This document shows positions 35,599 through 45,099 of a stretch of 64,000 nt of DNA, piece by piece. Below the pieces are notes generated by a model. The model saw nothing but the letters and a program-made list of their open reading frames with translations, searched no databases and was not told where the DNA came from. Both the position numbers and the translations under genes were made by a program. The stretch comes from Amphiplicatus metriothermophilus (lineage in GTDB: Bacteria; Pseudomonadota; Alphaproteobacteria; Caulobacterales; Parvularculaceae). Positions within the stretch are counted from its first letter, which is position 1, and each line of letters begins with the position of its first letter. The stretch is taken from contig NZ_FZQA01000001.1 of the NCBI RefSeq assembly GCF_900199215.1, positions 682,001 to 746,000 of the forward strand. The letters are read 5' to 3'.

Positions 35599-36807
35599 AT
35601 GGCCGATCTTGAAAAATTCCGCGCCGAGACGCGCGCCTGGCTCGAAGAGAACTGCCCGCCGGACATGCGCAAGCCCATGCGCGGCGAGGAGGACATCTGC
35701 TGGGGCGGCAAGCGCTGGAAGTTCCAGTCGGAAGCCCAGAAGATCTGGCTCGAACGGATGGCGGCGCGCGGCTGGACCGTGCCGACCTGGCCGAAGGAAT
35801 ATGGCGGCGGCGGGCTTTCTAAGGAGGAGGCGAAAATCCTCAAAGAGGAGATGCGCCGGATCAAGGCGCGCTCGCCGCTGGAAAGCTTCGGCATCTGGAT
35901 GCTCGGCCCGGCGCTGCTGGAGTACGGCGCGCACGAGCAGAAGGCGCATTTCCTGCCGCCGATCGCGCGCGGGGAGATCCGCTGGTGCCAGGGCTATTCC
36001 GAGCCGAACGCCGGCTCCGATCTCGCCTCGCTTCAGTGCCGGTGCGAGGACAGGGGCGATCACTGGCTCGTCAACGGGCAGAAGATCTGGACGTCCTATG
36101 CGGACGAAAGCGACTGGATTTTCGTCCTGGTGCGGACCGACAGAGAGGCGCCGAAGCATCTCGGCATCAGCTTCATCCTCATCGACATGGAATCGCCGGG
36201 CGTCACGACCAGGCCGATCCGGCTCATTTCCGGCAAGTCGCCCTTCTGCGAGACCTTCTTCGACGACGTGAAGGTCCCGAAGGAGCACGCGCCGGGCGTT
36301 TCCGCCGTCGTGGGAGAGCTAAACCGCGGCTGGGACGTCGCGAAATATCTGCTCACCCATGAGCGCGAGATGATCGGCGCGGGCGGCAGCGGCGCCATCG
36401 GCGGGGCGGCCAGCCCCGGCGAGGTCGCGGCGCGGCTGGTCGGCGTCGACGAGACCGGCCGGCTCGCCGATCCCATCCTGCGCGGCCGGATCGCGGAGGC
36501 GGAGATCGACGGCTGGGCGTTCCTCCTCACCATGGAGCGGCTCAAGGACGAGGCCAAGGCCGGCAAGGGCATGGGGGCGAAGTCCTCGATGCTCAAATAT
36601 TACGGCACCGAGTTCAACAAGCGCCGCTACGAGCTGATGATGGACGCGGCCGGGTCGGACGGCCTCGAATGGGAGGGCGAACGTTCCGAGGACGGAAAGC
36701 TCGCCCGGTCATGGCTGCGCACCAAGGCGAACTCCATCGAGGGCGGCACGTCGGAAGTGCAGCTCAACATCATCGCCAAGCGGATACTGGAGCTGCCGGA
36801 TGCGTGA
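35599..36807 (+). CDS. acyl-CoA dehydrogenase, probable alpha-type partner
   Basis: A 402-residue FAD-dependent acyl-CoA dehydrogenase. Visible: WPKEYGGGGLSKEEAKIL, CQGYSEPNAGSDLASLQ (flavin/substrate loop) and the C-terminal EGGTSEVQLNIIAKRILELP. It is followed 24 bp later by a second, dissimilar acyl-CoA dehydrogenase, an arrangement typical of the alpha2-beta2 heterotetrameric enzymes known from steroid side-chain degradation. ATG 35599 follows GAAGAGGCGCTT. Confidence 0.9.
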   Translation: MADLEKFRAETRAWLEENCPPDMRKPMRGEEDICWGGKRWKFQSEAQKIWLERMAARGWTVPTWPKEYGGGGLSKEEAKILKEEMRRIKARSPLESFGIWMLGPALLEYGAHEQKAHFLPPIARGEIRWCQGYSEPNAGSDLASLQCRCEDRGDHWLVNGQKIWTSYADESDWIFVLVRTDREAPKHLGISFILIDMESPGVTTRPIRLISGKSPFCETFFDDVKVPKEHAPGVSAVVGELNRGWDVAKYLLTHEREMIGAGGSGAIGGAASPGEVAARLVGVDETGRLADPILRGRIAEAEIDGWAFLLTMERLKDEAKAGKGMGAKSSMLKYYGTEFNKRRYELMMDAAGSDGLEWEGERSEDGKLARSWLRTKANSIEGGTSEVQLNIIAKRILELPDA

Positions 36808-36831
36808 GAGGCTGACGGAAAGGAAGCGTTG

Positions 36832-37971
36832 ATGCCCCTCGTCCTTACGGAAGAACAGGAAATGCTGCGCGACGCGGCGCGCGGCTTTCTTGAAGCGAAA
36901 GCGCCGGTCTCGGCGCTCAGGAAGCTGCGCGACGCGCGCGACGAGGTCGGCTTCTCCCGCGATCTGTGGAAGGAGATGGCCGAGATGGGCTGGGCCGGCG
37001 TCCTTGTCGAGGAGGCGTTCGGCGGGTCGGATTTCGGCTTCGCCGGCGCCGGCGTCCTCGCCGAGGAAATGGGCCGCACGCTGACGGCTTCGCCGTTTCT
37101 GTCGACCTCCATTCTCGCGGCGACGGCGCTGAAGAAATACGCCTGCGAGGCGCACAGGCAGGAATATCTGCCGAAGATCGCGGCCGGCGATCTCGTCATG
37201 GCGCTCGCCGTCGATGAGAAGAACAAGCACGCGCCCGCGAAGACCGCGCTTCGGGCGGAGAAGTCCGGCAACGCCTTCCGGCTTTCCGGCGAGAAGACCT
37301 TCGTCGCCGACGGGCATGTCGCGGACAAGCTCATCGTCGCGGCGCGCACCGCCGGCGCGCCGGGCGAGGAGGCGGGGATCACGCTGTTTCTCGTCGACGC
37401 GCAGGCGAAGGGGGTCGCGCGCGAGCGCACGATCATGGTCGACAGCCGCAACGCCGCGCGCGTCCGCTTCGACGGCGTGGAGGCGACCGGCGACGACGTC
37501 GTCGGCGAGATCGACGGCGGCTGGCGGGCGCTCGAAGGGGTCCTCAACGCCGGGCGCGCCGGCCTCGCCGCGGAAATGTCGGGCTCGGCCCAGCGCGCCT
37601 TCGAGATGACCGTCGGCTATCTCAAGGAGCGCACGCAGTTCGGCCGGCCCATCGGCGCCTTCCAGGCGCTGCAGCACCGCGCCGCGCATCTTTACTGCGA
37701 GCTGGAGCTGGCGAGATCGGCGGCGCTCAAGGCGCTGCAGGTCCTCGACGAAAGCTTCGAGGCGGCCGGCGCTTTCTGCTCGCTGGCCAAGGCGAAGGCC
37801 GGCGCGGTCGCCAGACTCGCAAGCCAGGAGGCGATCCAGATGCATGGCGGAATCGGCATGACCGACGAGCACGACATCGGCCTTTACATGAAGCGCATCC
37901 GCGTCGCGCAGGAGATGTTCGGCGATCCCGCCTTCCACGCCGACCGCATCGCGCGCCTGCGCGGATATTAG
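36832..37971 (+). CDS. acyl-CoA dehydrogenase, probable beta-type partner
   Basis: A 379-residue acyl-CoA dehydrogenase homologue. N-terminus LTEEQEMLRDAARGFLE, middle VDSRNAARVRFDGVEATGDDVVGE, GRPIGAFQALQHRAAHLY, and C-terminus QEAIQMHGGIGMTDEHDIGLYMKR. It does not carry the xEGT-type catalytic segment of single-subunit enzymes and instead resembles the second subunit of heteromeric ACADs. AAGGAAG precedes the ATG. Partnership with the preceding gene is inferred from adjacency and sequence type. Confidence 0.87.
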   Translation: MPLVLTEEQEMLRDAARGFLEAKAPVSALRKLRDARDEVGFSRDLWKEMAEMGWAGVLVEEAFGGSDFGFAGAGVLAEEMGRTLTASPFLSTSILAATALKKYACEAHRQEYLPKIAAGDLVMALAVDEKNKHAPAKTALRAEKSGNAFRLSGEKTFVADGHVADKLIVAARTAGAPGEEAGITLFLVDAQAKGVARERTIMVDSRNAARVRFDGVEATGDDVVGEIDGGWRALEGVLNAGRAGLAAEMSGSAQRAFEMTVGYLKERTQFGRPIGAFQALQHRAAHLYCELELARSAALKALQVLDESFEAAGAFCSLAKAKAGAVARLASQEAIQMHGGIGMTDEHDIGLYMKRIRVAQEMFGDPAFHADRIARLRGY

Positions 37972-38048
37972 ACCGTGAACGGACCGACCGTTTCGCGCGC
38001 CGCGAAGCTCTCCCGCCGGGGGATTGCGGCGACAAGAGGGAGCCGCAG

Positions 38049-38507
38049 GTGAAAACCGTCAAGCCGTCGGACGTGAAAAGCCATATCGGCGAGGAGGTCG
38101 GCGTCTCGGACTGGATCGTCGTCGATCAGGAACGGATCGACGCGTTCGCCGAGGTCACCGAAGACCGCCAGTTCATCCATGTCGATCCCGAGGCGGCGAA
38201 AGCCACGCCCTTCGGCGGAACCATCGCCCACGGCTTTCTCACGCTCTCGCTTCTGTCGCGCATGGCGTCCGGCTCGGTGCTGGTGCTCGAGGGAATCAGG
38301 ATGGGCGTCAATTACGGCTTCGACAAGGTGCGCTTCGCCGCGCCGGTGCGCGCAGGCAAGCGCGTGCGCGGCCGTTTCACGCTGATGTCGGCCGACGAGC
38401 GGACGCCCGGCCAGTGGGCGTTCAAATACGCCGTCAAGGTCGAGATCGAAGGAGAGGAAAAGCCCGCCCTCGTCGCCGAATGGCTGACCATGCAGGCGAC
38501 GGGCTGA
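38049..38507 (+). CDS. MaoC-like enoyl-CoA hydratase
   Basis: A 152-residue hot-dog fold hydratase. The hydratase 2 motif is visible as FAEVTEDRQFIHVDPEAAKATPFGGTIAHGF (catalytic Asp and His). It would hydrate the enoyl-CoA made by the dehydrogenases. GTG start at 38049 with GAGGGAG just upstream. Embedded in the same co-directional catabolic cluster. Confidence 0.9.
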   Translation: MKTVKPSDVKSHIGEEVGVSDWIVVDQERIDAFAEVTEDRQFIHVDPEAAKATPFGGTIAHGFLTLSLLSRMASGSVLVLEGIRMGVNYGFDKVRFAAPVRAGKRVRGRFTLMSADERTPGQWAFKYAVKVEIEGEEKPALVAEWLTMQATG

Positions 38508-38521
38508 CCCGGAGGCGCGTC

Positions 38522-38974
38522 ATGTCCGAACACGTCGCGGAAATCGTCTGGCGCCGGCGGAGCGAAAGCTTCGCCTACGAAGCATATAATCGCGCCCACG
38601 AATGGCGTTTCGACGGCGGGGTCGCGGTGCCGGCCTCGGCCGCGCCCGCCTATCGCGGCGAGCCCGAGCGCGTCGATCCGGAGGAAGCCTTCGTCGCGGC
38701 GATCGCAAGCTGCCACATGCTCACGTTTCTCGCCATCGCCGCGAAGAAGCGATTCGTCGTCGATTCATACGAAGACCGCGCCGTCGGCCATATGGAGAAG
38801 AACGAGGCCGGCCGGCTCGCGATCGCGCGGGTGGAGCTCGCGCCCCGCATCGCCTTCGCGCCGGGCGCCGCGCCCGATCCCGAGACCTTGAGGCGAATGC
38901 ATCATGACGCCCATGAGAACTGCTTCATCGCCAATTCGGTGAAGACCGAAATCGCCGTGCGTCATCAGGACTGA
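38522..38974 (+). CDS. OsmC family peroxiredoxin-like protein
   Basis: A 150-residue OsmC-type protein. Both redox cysteines are present: AIASCHMLTFL and AHENCFIANSV. Such proteins reduce organic, often fatty-acid, hydroperoxides. The ATG at 38522 lies 14 bp after the MaoC stop, with CCGGAGG nearby, so it is co-transcribed. Its presence inside a beta-oxidation cluster fits protection against lipid peroxides, which is inference. Confidence 0.9.
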   Translation: MSEHVAEIVWRRRSESFAYEAYNRAHEWRFDGGVAVPASAAPAYRGEPERVDPEEAFVAAIASCHMLTFLAIAAKKRFVVDSYEDRAVGHMEKNEAGRLAIARVELAPRIAFAPGAAPDPETLRRMHHDAHENCFIANSVKTEIAVRHQD

Positions 38975-38991
38975 AGGAGACGAAGAACGCC

Positions 38992-39912
38992 ATGGCCGAC
39001 ATACGCTTCGACGGGAAAGTCGCGATCGTCACGGGCGCCGGCGCCGGACTCGGGCGCAGCCATGCGCTCGCCCTCGCCGCGCGCGGGGCGAAGGTCGTCG
39101 TCAACGATCTCGGCGCGGCCCGCGACGGCGCAGGGGCTTCGTTGACGGCGGCGCAGTCCGTCGTCGAGGAGATCCGCAAGGCCGGCGGCGAGGCGATCGC
39201 CGACGGCGCCAATGTGACGAAGCCCGACGAGGTCGCCGCCATGGTCGAGGCGGCGATGAAGCAGTGGGGCCGGATCGACATCCTCGTCAACAACGCCGGC
39301 ATCCTGCGCGACAAGACTTTCGCCAAGATGGACCTCGCCGACTTCCGCGCGGTGATCGACGTGCATCTCATGGGAACGGCGATCTGCACCAAGGCGGTCT
39401 GGGAGATCATGCGCCAGCAGAATTACGGCCGCGTCGTCTGCACGTCCTCGCCCTCCGGCCTGCACGGCATTTTCGGCCAGGCGAACTACGGCGCGGCCAA
39501 GGCGGCGATGATCGGCTTCATGAACGCGCTGCATCTCGAAGGCGCGAAATACGACATCAGGATCAACCTGCTGTCGCCTTCGGCCAAAACGCGGATGACG
39601 GAGGATCTCGGCATCCCGCCGGAGATTCTCGACAGAATGACGCCGGAGGCGATCACCGCCGCGCTCTTGTTCCTTGTGAGCGAAGACGCGCCCTCGCGGG
39701 CGATCGTGTCCTGCGCCGCGGGCGGTTATGCGCGCGCCTTTGTCGTCGAGACCGACGGGATTTACCTGCCTCCGGAAGAGCAGACCCCGGAGAATATCGC
39801 CGCGCGCTGGGACGAAATTTCCTCGACCGAGAAGGTCCATTATTATGAAGCCAGCGGCGGGCCGACCGCGAATTTTCTCGCCAAGGCGCAGGCCGCCGCG
39901 CGGAAAGAATGA
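38992..39912 (+). CDS. SDR family dehydrogenase, 17-beta-HSD4 / 3-hydroxyacyl-CoA dehydrogenase type
   Basis: A 306-residue short-chain dehydrogenase. Cofactor motif TGAGAGLG, NNAG, catalytic Ser in TSSPSGLHG, and Tyr/Lys in QANYGAAK. The extended C-terminus after residue 250 resembles the dehydrogenase part of multifunctional enzyme type 2 (HSD17B4), which oxidises 3-hydroxyacyl-CoA. Together with the MaoC hydratase and thiolase it completes a beta-oxidation round. GAAGGAG precedes the ATG. Confidence 0.9.
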   Translation: MADIRFDGKVAIVTGAGAGLGRSHALALAARGAKVVVNDLGAARDGAGASLTAAQSVVEEIRKAGGEAIADGANVTKPDEVAAMVEAAMKQWGRIDILVNNAGILRDKTFAKMDLADFRAVIDVHLMGTAICTKAVWEIMRQQNYGRVVCTSSPSGLHGIFGQANYGAAKAAMIGFMNALHLEGAKYDIRINLLSPSAKTRMTEDLGIPPEILDRMTPEAITAALLFLVSEDAPSRAIVSCAAGGYARAFVVETDGIYLPPEEQTPENIAARWDEISSTEKVHYYEASGGPTANFLAKAQAAARKE

Positions 39913-40652
39913 CGGGCCTTGTTCTTATGAACGCCGGCGCGGCGCCGTCCCGTCATGATCCGGCGCCGCTGCGCCGACGGATCCCGCCGATGAACGAGCA
40001 TGGGAACGGCCGGAAAGATTACACCCCCGCGCTGGGCGCCCATTGGCTGACGCCTTTTTATGACTTCGCGATCGCGGCCTTCACGCGCGAGGGCGTCTGG
40101 CGCGGCGCGCTCGTCGATCTCGTCGATCCGCAGCCGGATGACCGCATTCTCGACGTCGGCTGCGGCACGGGCTCGCTCGCCGTGAGGCTGGGCCGGGTCG
40201 CCGACGTCGTCGGCGTCGATCCGGACCCGGCGGTCCTCGCCCGCGCCCGCGCCAAGGCCGCGAAAAGCCGCGCCCGCGCGCGCTTCGCGCAAGGGTTCCT
40301 CCGCGCCGGCCTTCTGCCCGAGGGCTGGCGGCCGACCAAGGCCGTCTCCTCGCTGGTGCTGCATCAGACGCCGCTCGAGGAAAAGCGCCGCATCATCGGC
40401 GAAATCCATGCGCTGCTTGCGCCGGGCGGCGTCTTCTGCCTCGCCGATTACGGGCGCCAGCCGGACCGCGCGCAGCGATTTCTGTTCCGCGCGCTTGTGC
40501 AAAGCGTGGACGGGGTCGAGAATACCGAACCGAACGCGCAAGGCGTCATCGAGACCCTGCTCGCGGAGGCGGGGTTCGCGCCGTCGACGCCCGCGCGCGT
40601 CGTCCGCACGCCCACCGGCGCCGTGTCGCTGTGGCGCGCGGTTCGCCAGTGA
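39909..40652 (+). CDS. class I SAM-dependent methyltransferase
   Basis: A 247-residue methyltransferase, motif [17 protein letters not shown], post-I GVDPDP, and [15 protein letters not shown]. Substrate unknown. ATG 39909 overlaps the SDR stop as ATGA, pointing to coupling; an internal ATG at 39990 ([13 protein letters not shown]) would give a 220-residue protein of more usual length. It lies between the SDR and the thiolase. Confidence 0.8.
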   Translation: MTGLVLMNAGAAPSRHDPAPLRRRIPPMNEHGNGRKDYTPALGAHWLTPFYDFAIAAFTREGVWRGALVDLVDPQPDDRILDVGCGTGSLAVRLGRVADVVGVDPDPAVLARARAKAAKSRARARFAQGFLRAGLLPEGWRPTKAVSSLVLHQTPLEEKRRIIGEIHALLAPGGVFCLADYGRQPDRAQRFLFRALVQSVDGVENTEPNAQGVIETLLAEAGFAPSTPARVVRTPTGAVSLWRAVRQ

Positions 40653-40674
40653 TTTTCGGTCAGGGAGCCCCGTC

Positions 40675-41871
40675 ATGCGCGAAGCCGTCATCGTCTCCAC
40701 CGCCCGTACGCCCATCGGCAAGGCCTATCGCGGCGCCTTCAACGCGACCACCGCGCAGACCCTTGCGGCTCATGCGCTCAAACACGCCGTGGCGCGCGCG
40801 AAAGTCGCGCCCGAAGAGGTCGAGGACGTGGTTCTCGGCTGCGCGCTGCAGCAGGGCACGGCCTTTCAGAACGTCGCGCGCCAGGCGGCCCTGCGCGCGG
40901 GCTTTCCGACAAGCGTGCCTGGCATGTCGCTCGATCGTCAGTGCGCGTCGGGCATGATGGCGATCGCGACCGCCGCCAAGCAGGTGATTTGCGACGGAAT
41001 GGCCGTCGCGGTCGGCGGCGGGGTGGAGTCGATCTCCATGAACCAGACCGGCGACATGTTCGTGCGGCCCGACCCCTGGCTCGTCGAAAATCTTCCCGCA
41101 ACCTATATGACCATGATCGAAACGGCCGAGGTCGTCGCCGAACGTTACGGGATCAGCCGCGAGGCCCAGGACGAATACGCCCTTCAGTCACAGCAGCGCA
41201 CCCACGCTGCGCAAGCCGCCGGCAGGTTCGACGACGAGATCGTTCCCCTGCCTTCGGTGATGAAGGTCGTGAACAAGGAGACCGGCGAGACGTCCGAGGT
41301 CGAGACCCGGCTCGAAAAGGACGAAGGGAACCGGCCCGATACGACTCTCGAAGGACTGTCCGGCCTCAAGCCCGTCTTCAAGGGCGGCCAGCGCGTGCAG
41401 GAGGGCAAGCACGTCACCGCGGGCAACGCCTCGCAGCTTTCCGACGGCGCCTCGGCCGCCGTCGTGATGGAGGCGAAGGAGGCCGAACGCCGCGGGCTCG
41501 AACCGCTCGGCTTCTATCGCGGAATCGCCGTCGCCGGGACGGACCCGGACGAAATGGGCATCGGCCCCGTCTTCGCCGTGCCGAAACTGCTTGAGAAGTT
41601 CGGTCTCAAGATGGACGACATCGGTCTGTGGGAGCTGAACGAAGCCTTCGCAGTACAGGTTCTCTACTGCCGCGACAGGCTGGGCGTCCCGAACGAGCGC
41701 CTGAACGTCAATGGCGGGGCCATCTCCATCGGCCATCCCTACGGCATGTCGGGCGCGCGCATGGTCGGCCACGCCCTCATCGAAGGAAAGCGCCGCGGCG
41801 TCAGATACGTCGTCTGCACCATGTGCGTCGGCGGCGGACAAGGCGCGGCGGGGGTGTTCGAAGTCGCGTGA
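40675..41871 (+). CDS. acetyl-CoA acyltransferase (thiolase)
   Basis: A 398-residue thiolase. The acyl-accepting Cys is C90 in [31 protein letters not shown] (catalytic His) and the second Cys in [12 protein letters not shown] are conserved. It performs the final thiolytic cleavage of 3-ketoacyl-CoA and ends the co-directional cluster. ATG 40675 follows CAGGGAG. Confidence 0.94.
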   Translation: MREAVIVSTARTPIGKAYRGAFNATTAQTLAAHALKHAVARAKVAPEEVEDVVLGCALQQGTAFQNVARQAALRAGFPTSVPGMSLDRQCASGMMAIATAAKQVICDGMAVAVGGGVESISMNQTGDMFVRPDPWLVENLPATYMTMIETAEVVAERYGISREAQDEYALQSQQRTHAAQAAGRFDDEIVPLPSVMKVVNKETGETSEVETRLEKDEGNRPDTTLEGLSGLKPVFKGGQRVQEGKHVTAGNASQLSDGASAAVVMEAKEAERRGLEPLGFYRGIAVAGTDPDEMGIGPVFAVPKLLEKFGLKMDDIGLWELNEAFAVQVLYCRDRLGVPNERLNVNGGAISIGHPYGMSGARMVGHALIEGKRRGVRYVVCTMCVGGGQGAAGVFEVA

Positions 41872-42010
41872 TCGCGGCCCGCCCGGGGCGCGGATGCGGA
41901 CAATGCGGCGGGCGAAGATGACGGCCTTTTAATCCGGTTGCGCCCATTTTCGACGCAATTTAGGGCTGATCTCGCCCGGTCGCTCGCAGTCCTGTCAACG
42001 GAGACGCCCC

Positions 42011-42559
42011 ATGGCCATCGCCGCGCCCCGCTTGCTTCTGGTCCTGGCCGCCGCCCTCGCCGCGTTCGCCGGGCCGGCCTTCGCCGCCTCGAAGGAGAAG
42101 ATCGACCGCCGCGTCGACAAGGCGCTCGCGGAGTTCCGCGAAGACATCGGCGGCGCCGACGCGGTGCTCGCCCGGGCCGTCGGCGTTCTGGTGTTCCCGT
42201 CCGTGAAGAAAGCGGGGATCGGCATCGGCGGGGAATATGGCGAGGGCGCGCTGCGCGTCGGCGGGCGCACGGTCGCCTATTACTCGACGGCTTCGGCCTC
42301 GATCGGCTTTCAGCTCGGCGCCCAGGCCCGCCGGCAGATCATCGTCTTTCTCGATCCGAAAGCGCTCGAGAAGTTCCGCGCCAGCGACGGCTGGGAGATC
42401 GGCGTCGACGCCTCGGTCGCCGTGGTCACGCTCGGCGCCGGGGGAACCATCGACACGACCCAGCTCAACCAGCCCGTCGTCGCCTTCGTCTTCGACAACA
42501 AGGGGTTGATGTACAACCTGTCGCTCGAAGGCTCGAAGATCTCGCAGATCCACCGCTGA
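42011..42559 (+). CDS. exported SYLF-domain protein (second copy type)
   Basis: A 182-residue protein with a signal peptide (cleaved after AFAAS) and a compact SYLF/Ysc84 domain: LARAVGVLVFPSVKKAGIGIGGEYGEGAL, YYSTASASIGFQLGAQ, DGWEIGVDASVAVVTLGAGG and VFDNKGLMYNLSLEGSKISQI. It is shorter and diverged from the SYLF protein at 26.7 kb. Role unknown. The ATG follows CGGAGACGCCCC. Confidence 0.9.
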   Translation: MAIAAPRLLLVLAAALAAFAGPAFAASKEKIDRRVDKALAEFREDIGGADAVLARAVGVLVFPSVKKAGIGIGGEYGEGALRVGGRTVAYYSTASASIGFQLGAQARRQIIVFLDPKALEKFRASDGWEIGVDASVAVVTLGAGGTIDTTQLNQPVVAFVFDNKGLMYNLSLEGSKISQIHR

Positions 42560-42568
42560 GCGGGCCGC

Positions 42569-43141
42569 TCACCCGGACGGGCGGCGGCGGAAGATATCGG
42601 CGCCGGCGCGCGCGAGCAGCGCGAGGAGCAGAATCCCCGCGACGATCAGCGCCGGCAGGCTCGCCGTCCATTTGAGCGTCGTCGCCGCCTGCTGGAGCGG
42701 AACGAGCGCCGCCGGCGCGCCCGGCGCGCCGTTGGCGAGAATCGCAAGCAGCGGGTTCTCGACGAACTCCGCAAACAGATAGACGAACGGCGAAAGGATC
42801 AGCCAGCGCAAAGGCGAGGCCGGCCCGCCGAAGCGCTTCGCGCCGAGCGCGAAGAGGGCGGCGAGCGTCAGGGTGTTGAAGATCGCATAGGGAATGTCGA
42901 TCGCCTGAAAGCGGACATAGTCGTCCGTCAGATCGCCGAGCCGCGCGAGGGAGGCCGCCGGCTCGCCGGCGGGAAAGCCGGGCCGCATCTCCGGCAGGCT
43001 TCCCCCCGCCGCGGCCAGCGCGCGCATGAATTCGCTCTCGGGACGGAACGCCCAGAAGGAATAGGCGAGCAGAAGCGCGAGGAAGACCGCCAGCTTGACC
43101 CAGGACGCGCGCTCGACGGCGCGTGCGAGATAACGGCCCAT
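42569..43141 (-). CDS. hypothetical membrane protein
   Basis: A 190-residue protein with about four hydrophobic helices (residues ~15-32, 82-100, 110-130 and 152-178) and a periplasmic-looking loop between the first two. I do not recognise the family. Convergent with the SYLF gene (9 bp apart) and upstream-adjacent to phoD on the same strand with 85 bp between. Confidence 0.7.
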   Translation of the reverse strand: MGRYLARAVERASWVKLAVFLALLLAYSFWAFRPESEFMRALAAAGGSLPEMRPGFPAGEPAASLARLGDLTDDYVRFQAIDIPYAIFNTLTLAALFALGAKRFGGPASPLRWLILSPFVYLFAEFVENPLLAILANGAPGAPAALVPLQQAATTLKWTASLPALIVAGILLLALLARAGADIFRRRPSG

Positions 43142-43226
43142 CGGCTCCCTCCGCTTCGGCGTCGAGCAAGACTACCGCGATTTGGCGGCCGCGCGGAACC
43201 GGGCTTCCGGAGCGGCGGGCGTTCCC

Positions 43227-44951
43227 TCAGAACAGCCATTGCTCCTTGAAGGAGAGCCCTTTGGCGCTCGCAAAGGCGGCCGCGCCGTCGCGCCCGCGCC
43301 TGATTTCGAAACGGGCTTTCTCGAAGGCGTTGTAGGCCGGCGACTCCACCGTATCGACGGCCATGAAGCGCGCGGTCGCGCCGTCGCGGCGAAGCTCGAG
43401 CGCGACATAGCCGTGATCCTCGCCGGAAAGATAGCGCACGGCCTTATTCTCGCGAGCGGTCAGGAGCGCGTATTCCGCGCCCTTGCCGCCCAGAAACGAC
43501 TTGCGATAGGGCGAGGGCGAGGTCACCGAGTGCGTCCCCAGCTCGACGCCCATGCGCCGCCCGTCGCGCGCGGCGAGATCGTTCGCCCACCAGGTATGGG
43601 TGTCGCCGGTGAGCACGATGAGTCCGCCGTCGCCGCTGTTCCGCGCGACGTCGTAAAACCGCTCGCGCGCCGCCGGATAGCCGTCCCAGGCGTCGAGATT
43701 GGCTGGCAGTCCGAGCGCGGAGAATTCGACGAAAGCGCGCGCCTGGTCCCATTCCTTTTCAAGCGCGACGATGTCTTCCTCGCCGACATGCGGCGTGAGG
43801 TCCGGCGCGGTCACGTTCGCCATGATGATCTGGTTGGCGACGAGCCGCCAGGGCTGGCCGATCGCGGTCGAGCGGCGGAACGCGCGGTCGAGATAGTCGA
43901 GCTGCGCCGCGCCCAGCATTTCCCGCGAGGCGTCCCAGAGAATCTCCTCGCGGAAGCGCGCGACGTCCGCCGGCGTCTTTAGCGTCGGGATGATCTCGGA
44001 ATAGACGAACTGCCGCGCGCGGGCCATCAGGCGGGTCTCGAGCGCGGTCAGGGTCAGAAGGTCGCCGAAGGAATAGGCGCGGAACAGCGCCTCGCGGGCC
44101 TGGCCGGGGCCGGGCTCGCGCACCGGCATCCATTCGTAATAGGCCTGCAGCGCGGCGCGCTTTCGCGCCGCCCAGTCGCCTTCCGTTTCAGGGTCGTGAT
44201 TTTCCGCCCCGTCCCGCCAGGAATTGTTGGCGGTCTCGTGATCGTCCCAGATCATGATCATGGGGTGGGCGGCGTGCATCGCCTGCGCAGCCGGGTCGGA
44301 TTTGTACTGCGCGTGCCGGCGGCGGTAGTCTTCGAGCGTGACGGTCTCATGCGCCGGGTCGTGCGCGCGGCCGAGCCGGGCGCCGGTCTCGCCGCCATAG
44401 CCGTCATGGCCGTATTCATAGAGATAGTCGCCGAGATGGATGACGGCGTCGAGATCGTCGCGCCGCGCGATCTGGTCGTAGACGTTGAAAAAGCCGAAGG
44501 GATAATTCGAGCAGGAGACCGCCGCAAAGACGGCCCGCTCGATGGATCCCGCGGGCAGGGTGCGCGTGCGCCCGACGGGGGAGACGGTCTGTCCGGCGCG
44601 GAACCGGTAATAGTAGGTCGCTCCGGGCGCGAGGCCGTCGGGAACCGCCTTGACGGTCCAGTCCGCGCCGGGCGCGGCGAGCGCCTCGCCGCGCGCGCGG
44701 ATGTCGGCGAAGGCCGGATCCGCGGCGACCTCCCAGCTCACCGGAACGGCGCGCCCGTCTTGCGTCGTCGCTCGCGTCCAGATCACGACGCTGTCCGGAC
44801 CGGGATCGCCGCTCGCCACGCCATGGGCGAAGACGCCGCCGGCGCGCGCGCTCGTCGCCGTGAAAGGGGTAAGGCGCGGGGCGGTGGAGCAGGCGGCGGC
44901 GCCCCCCAGAAGAGCGGTCTGAAGCGCTTTCCGGCGCGTGATGAAGGCCAT
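43227..44951 (-). CDS. phoD: PhoD-like alkaline phosphatase
   Basis: A 574-residue metallophosphoesterase. A Tat-type signal opens the protein (ITRRKALQTALLGGAAAC). The PhoD N-terminal beta domain contains GVASGDPGPDSVVIWTR; catalytic motifs include VSCSNYPFG, HLGDYLYEYG, WDDHETANN, and LTGDTHTWW. It hydrolyses phosphomonoesters/diesters outside the cytoplasm to release phosphate. No obvious pho box was found in the 148-bp divergent gap to the amidohydrolase gene. Confidence 0.93.
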   Translation of the reverse strand: MAFITRRKALQTALLGGAAACSTAPRLTPFTATSARAGGVFAHGVASGDPGPDSVVIWTRATTQDGRAVPVSWEVAADPAFADIRARGEALAAPGADWTVKAVPDGLAPGATYYYRFRAGQTVSPVGRTRTLPAGSIERAVFAAVSCSNYPFGFFNVYDQIARRDDLDAVIHLGDYLYEYGHDGYGGETGARLGRAHDPAHETVTLEDYRRRHAQYKSDPAAQAMHAAHPMIMIWDDHETANNSWRDGAENHDPETEGDWAARKRAALQAYYEWMPVREPGPGQAREALFRAYSFGDLLTLTALETRLMARARQFVYSEIIPTLKTPADVARFREEILWDASREMLGAAQLDYLDRAFRRSTAIGQPWRLVANQIIMANVTAPDLTPHVGEEDIVALEKEWDQARAFVEFSALGLPANLDAWDGYPAARERFYDVARNSGDGGLIVLTGDTHTWWANDLAARDGRRMGVELGTHSVTSPSPYRKSFLGGKGAEYALLTARENKAVRYLSGEDHGYVALELRRDGATARFMAVDTVESPAYNAFEKARFEIRRGRDGAAAFASAKGLSFKEQWLF

Positions 44952-45099
44952 TTCTTTCCCCCTTTGACGGCGCGACAGGCGGCTTTGCGACGAACGGGCT
45001 TTTGTCCCCGGGAAAATCGGCTAGGGTCATGCCCGCCTTTGATGACAGTCTTATGCAGCGGCGCGCGTCCGCGCCAGAACCTAACGGGATGAGAGGCTT

